The position numbers and the translations under genes were made by a program. Positions 14,589 to 21,012 of a stretch of DNA of 27,407 nucleotides are shown in pieces. Below the pieces are notes generated by a model. The model made no database searches. It saw only the letters and a program-made list of their open reading frames with translations, and had not been told where the DNA came from. The stretch spans positions 1 to 27,407 of the forward strand of contig CAZILH010000013.1 in the NCBI GenBank assembly GCA_964540095.1. The letters are read 5' to 3'. Positions within the stretch are counted from its first letter, which is position 1; every line of letters begins with the position of its first letter. This DNA is from CALMZN01 sp964540095 (GTDB lineage Bacteria; Patescibacteriota; Patescibacteriia; UBA1558; GWA2-36-10).

Positions 14589-15032
14589 CTAGGTGTTTGA
14601 GAAATAGCGTGAGGTGAAATCAGCTGCTTGGCGACGTATGATCTCAATCGCCATGAAAGCAGCGACCGTCGTTTCATCAGCGCTCATCAGTGGACCGCCA
14701 CTCCGAGCCACCTCATCACGAATCATCCTTAGCTCCGCCGGCTTGAAGCCAGCCCTGGTCATCTTGTGATAGAGAAGGTCGACTGGCACACCCTGAAAAG
14801 TATGCAGAATGCGGATCATAACTACAGCTGACATGACCCGCAACCTGAGCTGGACTTCATCCATCGATCTCTGCATTTCCCGTTGTAACTGCAGAGCGGT
14901 GACCAGCTCAGTCACCTGAGTATGGCCGCGGCAAGCCCGACCCTGACCTACACCAAGGGTCTCCAGAGACAAGCTCTGGCGTTTGCTGACCAGAGTCCCG
15001 CAAAAGACACAGGTAATCATCTGAGGAGGCAT
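14589..15032 (-). CDS. Island protein with N-terminal zinc-ribbon-like motif (147 aa)
   Basis: The start at 15032 follows AAAGGAG at seven bases; a nearby upstream ATG (15050) lacks such a site. The N terminus has a CxxC (Cys9-Cys12) and then Cys-Arg-Gly-His (about 34-37), enough for a small zinc site. The rest (about 45-147) is helical and rich in Met, Arg and Leu (ELVTALQLQREMQRSMDEVQ), without membrane segments. It is the first gene after a very strong minus-strand promoter at 15116-15144, with a leader of about 75 nt. The closest I can say is a small zinc-binding helical protein; DNA, RNA or protein binding are all possible. GC-rich like the rest of the island. Confidence 0.7.
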   Translation of the reverse strand: MPPQMITCVFCGTLVSKRQSLSLETLGVGQGRACRGHTQVTELVTALQLQREMQRSMDEVQLRLRVMSAVVMIRILHTFQGVPVDLLYHKMTRAGFKPAELRMIRDEVARSGGPLMSADETTVAAFMAIEIIRRQAADFTSRYFSNT

Positions 15033-15115
15033 CCCGTGCTCCTTTCTCAATGAACGTGGCCTCTTTACTAGAGATAGGACGTGAACCGTGAGTTGACGTT
15101 ATTGCCAAACAATCA

Positions 15116-15144
15116 ATATTAACATATTTAGTTTATTTTGTCAA
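15116..15144 (-). promoter_or_regulatory. Strong promoter of the minus-strand island
   Basis: TTGACA (15139-15144), 17 bp, TAATAT (15116-15121) with TGT extending the -10 on the minus strand. The predicted start near 15109 gives a leader of about 77 nt before the zinc-ribbon gene. Confidence 0.8.
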
Positions 15145-15252
15145 TATTTGTGTAGGCGATTTCAACCCGGCGGGTTGTTTTGGGTTATTTAATTATTTTT
15201 TACCTAATATTAGTTAAAAAAATGGTTTAACCCGGCGGGTTGTTTTTAAAGC
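15145..15252. other. Gene-free spacer with duplicated palindrome AACCCGGCGGGTTGTTTT
   Basis: The 18-base sequence occurs twice in direct orientation (15164-15181 and 15229-15246), 65 bp apart. The core AACCCGGCGGGTT is a palindrome except for its centre. Each could act as a weak terminator hairpin, or as a protein or recombinase site. No ORF is present. Confidence 0.5.
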
Positions 15253-15355
15253 TGTCATTCCCGCGAAGGCGGGAATCTACCATTATCATACCAATGGCAA
15301 ATCAATGGTAGATCCCGGATCACCTGTCCGCCTCGGGCGGAAGTCCGGGATGACA
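15253..15355. repeat. Palindromic repeat, copy 2 (103 bp), with nested 19-bp insertion
   Basis: Same element and orientation as 12537-12620. It carries 19 extra bases at 15323-15341 that include the palindrome TCCGCCTCGGGCGGA, inserted into one side hairpin between GGATCA and AGTCCGGG. The remaining sequence differs from copy 1 at only a few central positions. Confidence 0.85.
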
Positions 15356-15408
15356 TTCTGGTGCGCCAGAGGGATTAATAATTAGCGTATATTTCTGTCT
15401 TATGGAAG

Positions 15409-15437
15409 TTGACTTATTGTATCAAAAATGTTAATAT
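15409..15437 (+). promoter_or_regulatory. Promoter of rpsO
   Basis: TTGACT, 17 bp, TAATAT with a TGT extension. The predicted start near 15444 gives a leader of about 92 nt. Confidence 0.75.
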
Positions 15438-15443
15438 CCAAGC

Positions 15444-15535
15444 ACTTAATTATTGATACTTTTGGCTTGGTTTGACCTGACAGTGATTTTTGACTATTGA
15501 GGTCTGGCTCAGTCAATAGTAATAAGGGCAAAAAA
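15444..15535 (+). promoter_or_regulatory. Structured rpsO leader, candidate S15 autoregulatory element
   Basis: ACTATTGA (15493-15500) pairs perfectly with TCAATAGT (15513-15520), just upstream of the AAGGG-like ribosome site. An earlier TATTGA (15454-15459) could compete for the same partner. S15 represses its own translation through unrelated leader RNAs in several bacteria, so this leader is a reasonable candidate. No known S15-binding class was matched. Confidence 0.45.
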
Positions 15536-15892
15536 ATGTTGGATAAGAAAAAAAAGCTTAAACTAATTGAAAAGTTTAAGACACACAAAAATGACACTGG
15601 CTCTCCCGAGGTGCAGATTGCTATCCTGACCGAGGAAGTCAAGGAATTGACCAGACACTTGAAGGAAAATAAAAAAGATTTTTCTTCTCGCCGTGGCTTG
15701 ATAGCCAAAGTGTCTTTGCGCCACAAGCTATTGCGCTATTTGGAGCGTGAAGATGAAAAACGCTTTTCTAAATTGATCCATGTTTTGGGTCTCAAGTTCA
15801 ATCGCAAAGAAAAACTAGACATACTCAAAGATGAGATTGTGCTGGGCGCTCCAGAAGAAATCAAAAGCGAAGAAAAAGTTGAAAAAGAATAA
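15536..15892 (+). CDS. rpsO: 30S ribosomal protein S15 with C-terminal extension
   Basis: S15 binds the central domain of 16S rRNA early in small-subunit assembly and forms a bridge to the 50S subunit. The core matches the family: THKNDTGSPEVQIAILTEEV, then the RNA-binding stretch KDFSSRRGLIAKVSLRHKLLRYL. The protein is 118 residues against about 89 normally; the extra 29 or so form a charged tail rich in Lys and Glu (ending EKVEKE). The ATG at 15536 is chosen because the core begins there and AAGGG lies upstream. It is followed by pnp, the gene order known from many bacteria. The tail function is unknown. Confidence 0.95.
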   Translation: MLDKKKKLKLIEKFKTHKNDTGSPEVQIAILTEEVKELTRHLKENKKDFSSRRGLIAKVSLRHKLLRYLEREDEKRFSKLIHVLGLKFNRKEKLDILKDEIVLGAPEEIKSEEKVEKE

Positions 15893-15906
15893 AAAAAATC
15901 GCAGGC

Positions 15907-15929
15907 AGCCCTTGTATTATACAAGGGCT
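15907..15929 (+). promoter_or_regulatory. Perfect hairpin in the rpsO-pnp intergenic RNA
   Basis: AGCCCTTGTA-TTA-TACAAGGGCT, a 10-bp stem without a U-tract, so not a typical terminator. In E. coli the rpsO-pnp gap holds hairpins cut by RNase III; this may be a comparable processing or stabilising structure. Confidence 0.6.
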
Positions 15930-15958
15930 CTTGTGTAAAAAATAATTAAGGTAAAATG

Positions 15959-16014
15959 AAGCTAGCCCAAGGTTGGTTGGCAGATTATAGTCACGCTTTG
16001 TTTAGCTTGCCTGC
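15959..16014 (+). promoter_or_regulatory. Folded pnp leader
   Basis: AAGCTA (15959-15964) pairs with TAGCTT (16003-16008), enclosing CCAA-GG-TTGG. Alternatively TGCCTGC (16008-16014) can pair with GCAGGCA at 15901-15907, enclosing the whole intergenic hairpin. This is consistent with PNPase autocontrol at its leader, as known in E. coli, but unproven here. Confidence 0.4.
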
Positions 16015-16064
16015 AATTTGTCACATCAACTAGCACTAGCCATTTTGCCAGGAAAGTTAATTTT

Positions 16065-18269
16065 ATGGCTAGTAAACAATTTACTACCGAAATAGCTGGC
16101 CGCCAACTCTTAGTTGAGATTGGCAAGCTAGCAAAACAAGCTCAAGGGTCTTGCACTGTTTCTTATGGAGAAACAGTGGTTTTGGCTACAGCTGTTATGT
16201 CACGACAAGCCCGCGAAGGAGTGGATTATTTTCCTTTGCTAGTTGATTATGAAGAGCGTTTGTATGCCGCTGGCAAAATCAAGGGCTCTCGTTTTATAAA
16301 AAGAGAAGGCCGAGCAACTGATGAGGCCATTTTGACCTCGCGTTTGATTGATCGCTCTATCAGACCCTTGTTCAAAGAGACCGAACGCACTGATGTGCAG
16401 GTGGTTTTGACGGTCTTATCTTATGACGGCATCAATGATCCAGAATTTCCTAGTTTGATTGCCGCCTCAGTTGCTTTGGGAATTTCACCCATACCTTGGG
16501 GTGGTCCGGTGGCTGCTATAAAGATCGGTCGCATCAATGATGAGCTGGTTATCAATCCCACAGTTGAAGCTCGGCTAAAAAGTGATTTAGATTTGTTTGT
16601 GGTGGGTACGGCTGATGAAGTAGTAATGATTGAGTCCGGCGCCAAGCAAGTTAAGGAAGAAGTCATGAGCGAAGCCGTTGAGTTTGCCGGAAAACATATT
16701 AGAAAGTTAATACCTTTTATTGAAGATATTATCAAAGAAGTCGGAGTAGTCAAGCATGAGGTGGCTATTGATGAAGAAAAATTGGCTTTGCAAAAATTAA
16801 TCCAAGAAAAAGTAGGCAATTTTTTCCAAGGCAGAGATTTGAGCTCTTGTTTTCATGCTGACAAATCAAAAACCAAGCAAATGATTGAAGAGGTCAAAGC
16901 CGAATTGGACCAGGCCTTGAAAGAAGATAATGAGGTCTCCAAAGATGCCCGCGCTATTGGCATGACTATGTTTGATACCATGCTTGAAAAAGCATTTATA
17001 TCCTTGGTTTTAGAAAAAAAGCAAAGACCCGATGGTCGCAAAATGGACGAAATCAGATCCTTGTCAGCCGAAGTAGCTATTTTGCCTCGTACGCATGGCA
17101 GTGGCTTATTTAGCCGCGGTGAAACGCAAGTATTATCAATTGTCACTTTGGGCGCTCCGGGTGATGAGCAGACCTTAGATAGCATGGAAGAGTCCGGCGC
17201 CAAAAAATACATGCACCATTATAATTTTCCTGGCTTTTCGGTGGGCGAAGTCAAACCCCTGAGAGGTCCCGGCCGCCGAGAAATTGGTCATGGTGCTTTG
17301 GCGGAAAAAGCCCTATTGCCAGTATTACCAAAGGACGAGGACTTCCCCTATACCATCAGAGTAGTATCAGAGGTCTTGGAATCAAACGGTTCTTCGTCTC
17401 AGGCCTCAATTTGTGGCTCCACACTTTCTTTGATGGACGCGGGAGTGCCAATTTCTGCTCCAGTAGCTGGTATTGCCATGGGCTTGGTGCTTGATGAAAA
17501 AGACAAAAATCGCTATGAAATATTGACCGACATCCAAGGCATCGAAGATCACTCCGGACACATGGATTTCAAAGTAGCGGGTACTGAAAATGGCATCACT
17601 GCTTTACAGCTGGATATTAAGCTAGGTGGTATTAGCTACAAAATAGTCAAAGAGACTTTGGACAAGGCGCGTGAAGCCAGAATGAAAATTTTGGAAGTCA
17701 TGAAAAAAGTAATTGCCACACCAAGACCAGAGTTATCACAATATGCTCCGCGGATTATTACTTTGCAGATCAATCCAGACAAGATCAGAGATGTAATTGG
17801 CACTGGCGGTAAAATAATTAATGAAATTATTGCCAAATGCAATGTCCAGATTGATATTGAGCAGAGTGGTTTGGTCTTGATCACCTCCACTGACCAAGAT
17901 GGCGCACAAAAAGCCAAAGAGTGGGTGGAAAATATTGTCAAAGACATTGTGATTGGCGAGATTTATAATGGTCAAGTCATTCAAATCATCAAAGACAGAA
18001 ATAGTGGTAGTGAGATTGGCGCTATTGTCGAACTATTACCCGGTAAAGATGGCATGGTGCACATTTCCCAGATTGCTTACAACCGCATTGAGAAGGTCAG
18101 TGATGTTTTGAAAATTGGTGACCAAGTAAAAGTCAAAGTAGTTGATGTTGACACAGCCAACAACAAGATCAGCTTGTCTATCAAGGACTTACTCCCTAGA
18201 CCAGAGGGCTATGTGGATCGCCCAGTATTTAAAAAACCATTTCCTAAAAAACCATTTTTTAAAAAATAA
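16065..18269 (+). CDS. pnp: Polyribonucleotide nucleotidyltransferase (PNPase)
   Basis: PNPase degrades RNA 3' to 5' by phosphorolysis and can add tails; it forms a trimer ring in the cytosol. The 734 residues show two RNase PH-like domains (about 5-230 and 315-550) separated by a helical domain. A KH domain follows with VIGTGGK at 577-583, and then an S1 RNA-binding domain (about 632-712) ahead of a short Lys/Phe/Pro tail. Catalytic residues of the second core are intact: Asp495 and Asp501, with Lys503 (EDHSGHMDFK). Length is typical. AGGAAAG precedes the ATG, one of the few plus-strand genes with a visible ribosome site. It follows rpsO in the conserved order. Confidence 0.97.
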   Translation: MASKQFTTEIAGRQLLVEIGKLAKQAQGSCTVSYGETVVLATAVMSRQAREGVDYFPLLVDYEERLYAAGKIKGSRFIKREGRATDEAILTSRLIDRSIRPLFKETERTDVQVVLTVLSYDGINDPEFPSLIAASVALGISPIPWGGPVAAIKIGRINDELVINPTVEARLKSDLDLFVVGTADEVVMIESGAKQVKEEVMSEAVEFAGKHIRKLIPFIEDIIKEVGVVKHEVAIDEEKLALQKLIQEKVGNFFQGRDLSSCFHADKSKTKQMIEEVKAELDQALKEDNEVSKDARAIGMTMFDTMLEKAFISLVLEKKQRPDGRKMDEIRSLSAEVAILPRTHGSGLFSRGETQVLSIVTLGAPGDEQTLDSMEESGAKKYMHHYNFPGFSVGEVKPLRGPGRREIGHGALAEKALLPVLPKDEDFPYTIRVVSEVLESNGSSSQASICGSTLSLMDAGVPISAPVAGIAMGLVLDEKDKNRYEILTDIQGIEDHSGHMDFKVAGTENGITALQLDIKLGGISYKIVKETLDKAREARMKILEVMKKVIATPRPELSQYAPRIITLQINPDKIRDVIGTGGKIINEIIAKCNVQIDIEQSGLVLITSTDQDGAQKAKEWVENIVKDIVIGEIYNGQVIQIIKDRNSGSEIGAIVELLPGKDGMVHISQIAYNRIEKVSDVLKIGDQVKVKVVDVDTANNKISLSIKDLLPRPEGYVDRPVFKKPFPKKPFFKK

Positions 18270-18271
18270 AA

Positions 18272-19633
18272 GTGGTCACTGAAAAAAAGCCAACCCAAAA
18301 GTTTACTTTATTACCAAGTAAAGCTTGGTGGCTTTTTTTGGGCGTGGTGATTTTGGGAATAGCGCTTATGTTGCTAGCTCCTGAAAAATCCAGTCAGCCA
18401 CTGCTTATGTATTTGCCCAAAAATACTACTTTTTATTATCATTGGTCTGACATGGCCACTTACAAAAGTTTAGATATTAGTAAATTGGCTATTATAGACA
18501 CCACTGAGCCGACAGATAAGATAGAGGAACTAAAAAGTTTATTACTAGATGGTTTCTTTGGTACCAAAGAAGTTGTGTGGTTCAAAACTGATGCTTTAAG
18601 TGACGATAATTTTCTACTGCGCTTAGATAATGCTAAGCAGGTGACCAAATGGCTGATTACAAATAGGCCAGAACATAGTTATTTATTAATTGATAAGGAT
18701 ATTTTGTTGATCAGCGCTGACTCGTGGCTTTCTAATCACTACAATGAACAGTCAAGAATGGAAGTGGCTAGTAATAATATGTCTTTGGGCATTAATATTT
18801 TTTGGTCTAAGAATAATACACCCAAGTTTCTGTCGGCTTTGACTGAGTGGTTGAAACTAGACACTGGTTTGCCAAATATTTACGCCAATATCTACCAACA
18901 AAAAGACGGGCAATTAAATATTTATGTTTGGCAGGTGAAATTAAGGCAAGTAATCAATGCTAGTAGCACTGATGTCTGGCCAAATAAAGCCAATTTTCCG
19001 CTAGGCGCTGACTTAATTCTTGGTTTTGGCGAACACGCTCCAGATAAATGGCAAGCTGTAGTTAGCCAGAGTATTTTACAGCCCCTGTTTAGCGAATTGC
19101 CGTATTATCGACTGTCAGCCAAAAAAATAGAGGAGCAGATACTCAAAAATAATTATATTTATCTAGCCAATGACAAATGGCTGATGGTTTCTAAGGAGGA
19201 TTGGCAGTCCAGGATAAATGATTGGGTGCCAAATCTTAATTTGCAGGAAAGCAAAAATCGTTTGCCAGATGGCACGGTCTATACCGAGTATATTAGCGGC
19301 CAAGAAGCAGTCATAGAAAAATTAAGCTATCAGGCCAAGGATTATTGGCATTTTGGCGGTCTCTATGGAGCGCAAATTGACTCTAGCTATTATTTGTCAA
19401 ATAGCGAGTCAATTATTCAGGCCACTTTGGTCAGCAAGTATGATATGCAGAGTTATCTGGGACATTGCCAGTTGGCCGGGGACTATCAAATTATTGATTT
19501 GGTGCAGGTAAATAGCGCTAAAATCAAAGATGAAATAATTAAAAAAGCGCTATTAGATCAAAAAATAAATAATTTAACAATATTTTCTTACGAAAATAAT
19601 CAGCAAATTGGTTTTAAGGCCTGTTTTCGTTGA
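18272..19633 (+). CDS. Large single-pass membrane protein coupled to pnp, unknown function
   Basis: A 453-residue protein starting at a GTG two bases after the pnp stop codon, implying translational coupling. The only plausible start is this GTG, as the membrane segment follows at about 17-37 (AWWLFLGVVILGIALMLLA). The rest (about 40-453) is predicted outside the membrane. It begins with QPLLMYLPKNTTFYYHWSDM, which resembles the 'LPxdt-xyy' opening of DUF3352-type proteins; this is weak. Tandem halves with similar secondary-structure rhythm (around 47-200 and 240-450) suggest an internal duplication, but I could not align them. It ends in TGA, which argues for the standard genetic code. Confidence 0.75.
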   Translation: MVTEKKPTQKFTLLPSKAWWLFLGVVILGIALMLLAPEKSSQPLLMYLPKNTTFYYHWSDMATYKSLDISKLAIIDTTEPTDKIEELKSLLLDGFFGTKEVVWFKTDALSDDNFLLRLDNAKQVTKWLITNRPEHSYLLIDKDILLISADSWLSNHYNEQSRMEVASNNMSLGINIFWSKNNTPKFLSALTEWLKLDTGLPNIYANIYQQKDGQLNIYVWQVKLRQVINASSTDVWPNKANFPLGADLILGFGEHAPDKWQAVVSQSILQPLFSELPYYRLSAKKIEEQILKNNYIYLANDKWLMVSKEDWQSRINDWVPNLNLQESKNRLPDGTVYTEYISGQEAVIEKLSYQAKDYWHFGGLYGAQIDSSYYLSNSESIIQATLVSKYDMQSYLGHCQLAGDYQIIDLVQVNSAKIKDEIIKKALLDQKINNLTIFSYENNQQIGFKACFR

Positions 19634-19653
19634 GGATCTCATAAAATAAAAAA

Positions 19654-19710
19654 TGTCATTCTGGAGCGAACCCAGCTGCTCGCGAGCGGCTGGGGGAGCG
19701 ATAGAATCCA
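19654..19710. repeat. Interspersed repeat fragment with inserted hairpin
   Basis: TGTCATTCTGGAGCGAA and GGAGCGATAGAATCCA look like the two ends of a 'TGTCATTCTGAGCG...AGAATC' element. They are separated by the hairpin CCCAGCTGCTCG / CGAGCGGCTGGG (one mismatch). It is a different family from the 12537/15253 repeat but also carries a nested palindrome. Confidence 0.5.
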
Positions 19711-19735
19711 CTGCAATATATTGGTAGTGTTTTTT

Positions 19736-19774
19736 CCAAAAAGAAAGAGGACCACTGTTGTGACAGCGATCCTC
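19736..19774 (-). terminator. Terminator of the second minus-strand operon
   Basis: GAGGATCGCTGT pairs with ACAGTGGTCCTC (12 bp, two G-U; minus strand 19774-19747), then TTTCTTTTT. A second hairpin lies upstream at 19779-19800. Confidence 0.85.
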
Positions 19775-19804
19775 ATTTGCCCCCTTTGTGTGGGAGGCAG
19801 TGCG

Positions 19805-20095
19805 TCAGGAAGCGAACATCCTGTCCAGCGTCTTGTCGTAGACGCAACGATTGAGTAGCCCCAATATTCGCTTGACCCGTACGGCTTCTCGCATAACCAG
19901 CTGTTCGTCTCCGTCGCGGAAAGCTTGGATGATCTGCTCGGGTGTCATCCGGAAGCGTCCCTCGACATTAAGCTCGTTCCAGACCACTCGAATGTTGTCG
20001 TGTCGCAGGGCGCGGTGTAGAGCGCGATTCTTGGAAAAAGGAACAGCTGCCTTGACAGCCAGAACGAAGGATTTTCTCATGTTTTTCCGTCGCAT
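19805..20095 (-). CDS. Small basic protein (96 aa), third gene of the operon
   Basis: The start at 20095 sits behind AGGAGGTGA, a complete anti-16S match, seven bases upstream. The 96-residue product is strongly basic and helical. It begins MRRKNMRKSF, then KAAVPFSKNRALHRALRH, and has a central RFRMTPEQIIQAFRDGDEQ helix pair. There is no membrane segment and no Cys pair. The charge suggests nucleic-acid or ribosome binding, but no family is recognised. The 53-nt leader before it is a near duplicate of that before the 65-aa gene. A strong terminator follows. GC-rich codon use is like the 13.5-15.0 kb island. Confidence 0.7.
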   Translation of the reverse strand: MRRKNMRKSFVLAVKAAVPFSKNRALHRALRHDNIRVVWNELNVEGRFRMTPEQIIQAFRDGDEQLVMREAVRVKRILGLLNRCVYDKTLDRMFAS

Positions 20096-20145
20096 GATTT
20101 TCACCTCCTGCGATGAAAAATGGGTTAGTCGATGTGCTCGACTCC
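20093..20145 (-). repeat. Duplicated leader module, copy A
   Basis: 53 nt ending at the ATG of the 96-aa gene. It has 40 of 53 positions identical with copy B (20353-20405), in two identical blocks: 15 nt around the ribosome site and start (GAGGTGAAAATCATG) and 16 nt further upstream (AGCACATCGACTAACC). The middle has diverged. Confidence 0.85.
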
Positions 20146-20157
20146 AGAGCCGTTGGT

Positions 20158-20355
20158 TCAGACGAATTTCTGGATGCGATAGTGGATCACAATGGTGTTC
20201 CTGAACTCGACGGTGCCTAGGACGCTTGTTCCAGAGGAACTTAGGCGGATAGACACGATTGTGACGTCGGAAGGTTGCTCTGACAGCCACTTGTTGACTT
20301 CGGTTTCAAGGGGTTCTCCACATGAACCACCAGTGAAGATCTTTACCTGCTCCAT
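20158..20355 (-). CDS. Small protein (65 aa) resembling Cse60-type sporulation-family proteins
   Basis: The start at 20355 follows GAGAGGTGA at Shine-Dalgarno distance; an ATG three codons upstream lies within that site. The 65 residues read MEQVKIFTGGSC...LETEVNKWLSEQ..., then DVTIVSIRLSSS and a closing strand TIVIHYRI. This beta-alpha-beta-beta pattern recalls the small Cse60 family (first named in Bacillus sporulation, but widespread without sporulation). The match is by eye on a short protein and may be coincidental. The molecular role of that family is not known to me. It is the middle gene of a three-gene minus-strand operon. Confidence 0.62.
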   Translation of the reverse strand: MEQVKIFTGGSCGEPLETEVNKWLSEQPSDVTIVSIRLSSSGTSVLGTVEFRNTIVIHYRIQKFV

Positions 20356-20405
20356 GATTTTCACCTCTCTTTGGCGAAAACAGGTTAGTCGATGTGCTTG
20401 GCTCC
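20353..20405 (-). repeat. Duplicated leader module, copy B
   Basis: 53 nt ending at the ATG of the 65-aa gene, a partner of 20093-20145. It includes the same ribosome site and the same upstream 16-mer. Confidence 0.85.
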
Positions 20406-20425
20406 GTGTGGCGGGGTTAGCAGGA

Positions 20426-20638
20426 TCACAGATAGCGCCAGAAGTTGTTGTAGAACTCGCGAGTCAGATTCAACCTCATCCAGCGTGGGTGGTGGTTTGT
20501 GATCAGCCCCACGAAAAACCCCAGAATAAGCAAGGCAAGCTCGACGAAAAAAAGCGTGATATACAGAACCGCGAGAATAGCAAAGACAACCAGTCCTTTG
20601 CCAATGTTCCATGCTTCTAGCCGGTAATTTGAGTTCAT
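20426..20638 (-). CDS. Small membrane protein (70 aa), first gene of the operon
   Basis: The start at 20638 has AGAGAGG upstream at a suitable distance and lies about 74 nt inside the predicted transcript. The 70 residues have a polar N terminus (MNSNYRLEAWNIGKG) and a long hydrophobic stretch (about 16-47, LVVFAILAVLYITLFFVELALLILGFFVGLI) enough for one long or two short helices. A C-terminal amphipathic part rich in Arg, Trp and Asn follows (NHHPRWMRLNLTREFYNNFWRYL). No family is recognised. Together with the two soluble small proteins downstream it forms an operon behind a strong promoter. Confidence 0.68.
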   Translation of the reverse strand: MNSNYRLEAWNIGKGLVVFAILAVLYITLFFVELALLILGFFVGLITNHHPRWMRLNLTREFYNNFWRYL

Positions 20639-20718
20639 GGTATTCCCTCTCTTGTTATAGGACACAACCAATTGATTTGATCCGCCAACCGGCCGAATCA
20701 TTTTTTGGTTTTCAAGCT

Positions 20719-20747
20719 AATATATCATAATATATTGATTTTGTCAA
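20719..20747 (-). promoter_or_regulatory. Strong promoter of the second minus-strand operon
   Basis: TTGACA (20742-20747), 17 bp, TATATT (20719-20724) with a TGA extension on the minus strand. Confidence 0.82.
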
Positions 20748-20977
20748 GAAAACGTTATGGTTCAATAGCTTGGAATCATCTTGCTATCTTCTACACAGGC
20801 CTAGAACTTAAAAAAATAGCCATAAAATAGCTAATTTAATGCCGGTGCTCGCGCCGTTAGACACAAAGCGTCTAACGGTGTGGATAACTTGTTGATAGTT
20901 GTGTATTCTTTTGACAAAGTTGTCAACAATCAGAAAAATATCTAATTATTTTAGCTAATTTTAGCTAAGTATTAGCT
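20748..20977. other. AT-rich gene-free stretch with hairpin and DnaA-box-like site
   Basis: A 9-bp stem, CCGTTAGAC / GTCTAACGG (20854-20862 with 20870-20878), abuts TGTGGATAA (20879-20887), a perfect DnaA-box sequence on this strand. TGTTGATAG follows at 20890. TTAGCTAA-type motifs recur (around 20827, 20952 and 20961). No ORF is seen. Confidence 0.5.
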
Positions 20978-21006
20978 TTGACACAAAAGTAAAAATATGA
21001 TATACT
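20978..21006 (+). promoter_or_regulatory. Very strong promoter of the 21-kb RNA
   Basis: TTGACA, exactly 17 bp, TATACT, with TGA extending the -10. It is the closest to consensus on the plus strand of this window, and there is no gene-sized ORF downstream for 700 bp. Confidence 0.85.
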
Positions 21007-21012
21007 TATATT

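Noticed and set aside
14246..14677. Minus-strand ORF of 143 codons overlapping the 57-aa membrane protein gene
   Set aside because: It crosses a strong terminator and the promoter of island gene B, has no ribosome site, and conflicts with a well-supported small ORF in another frame.
20748..21006. Chromosomal replication origin
   Set aside because: Only one exact DnaA box, no dnaA, dnaN or rpmH nearby, and the main gene direction is the same on both sides. Kept only as a low-interest finding.
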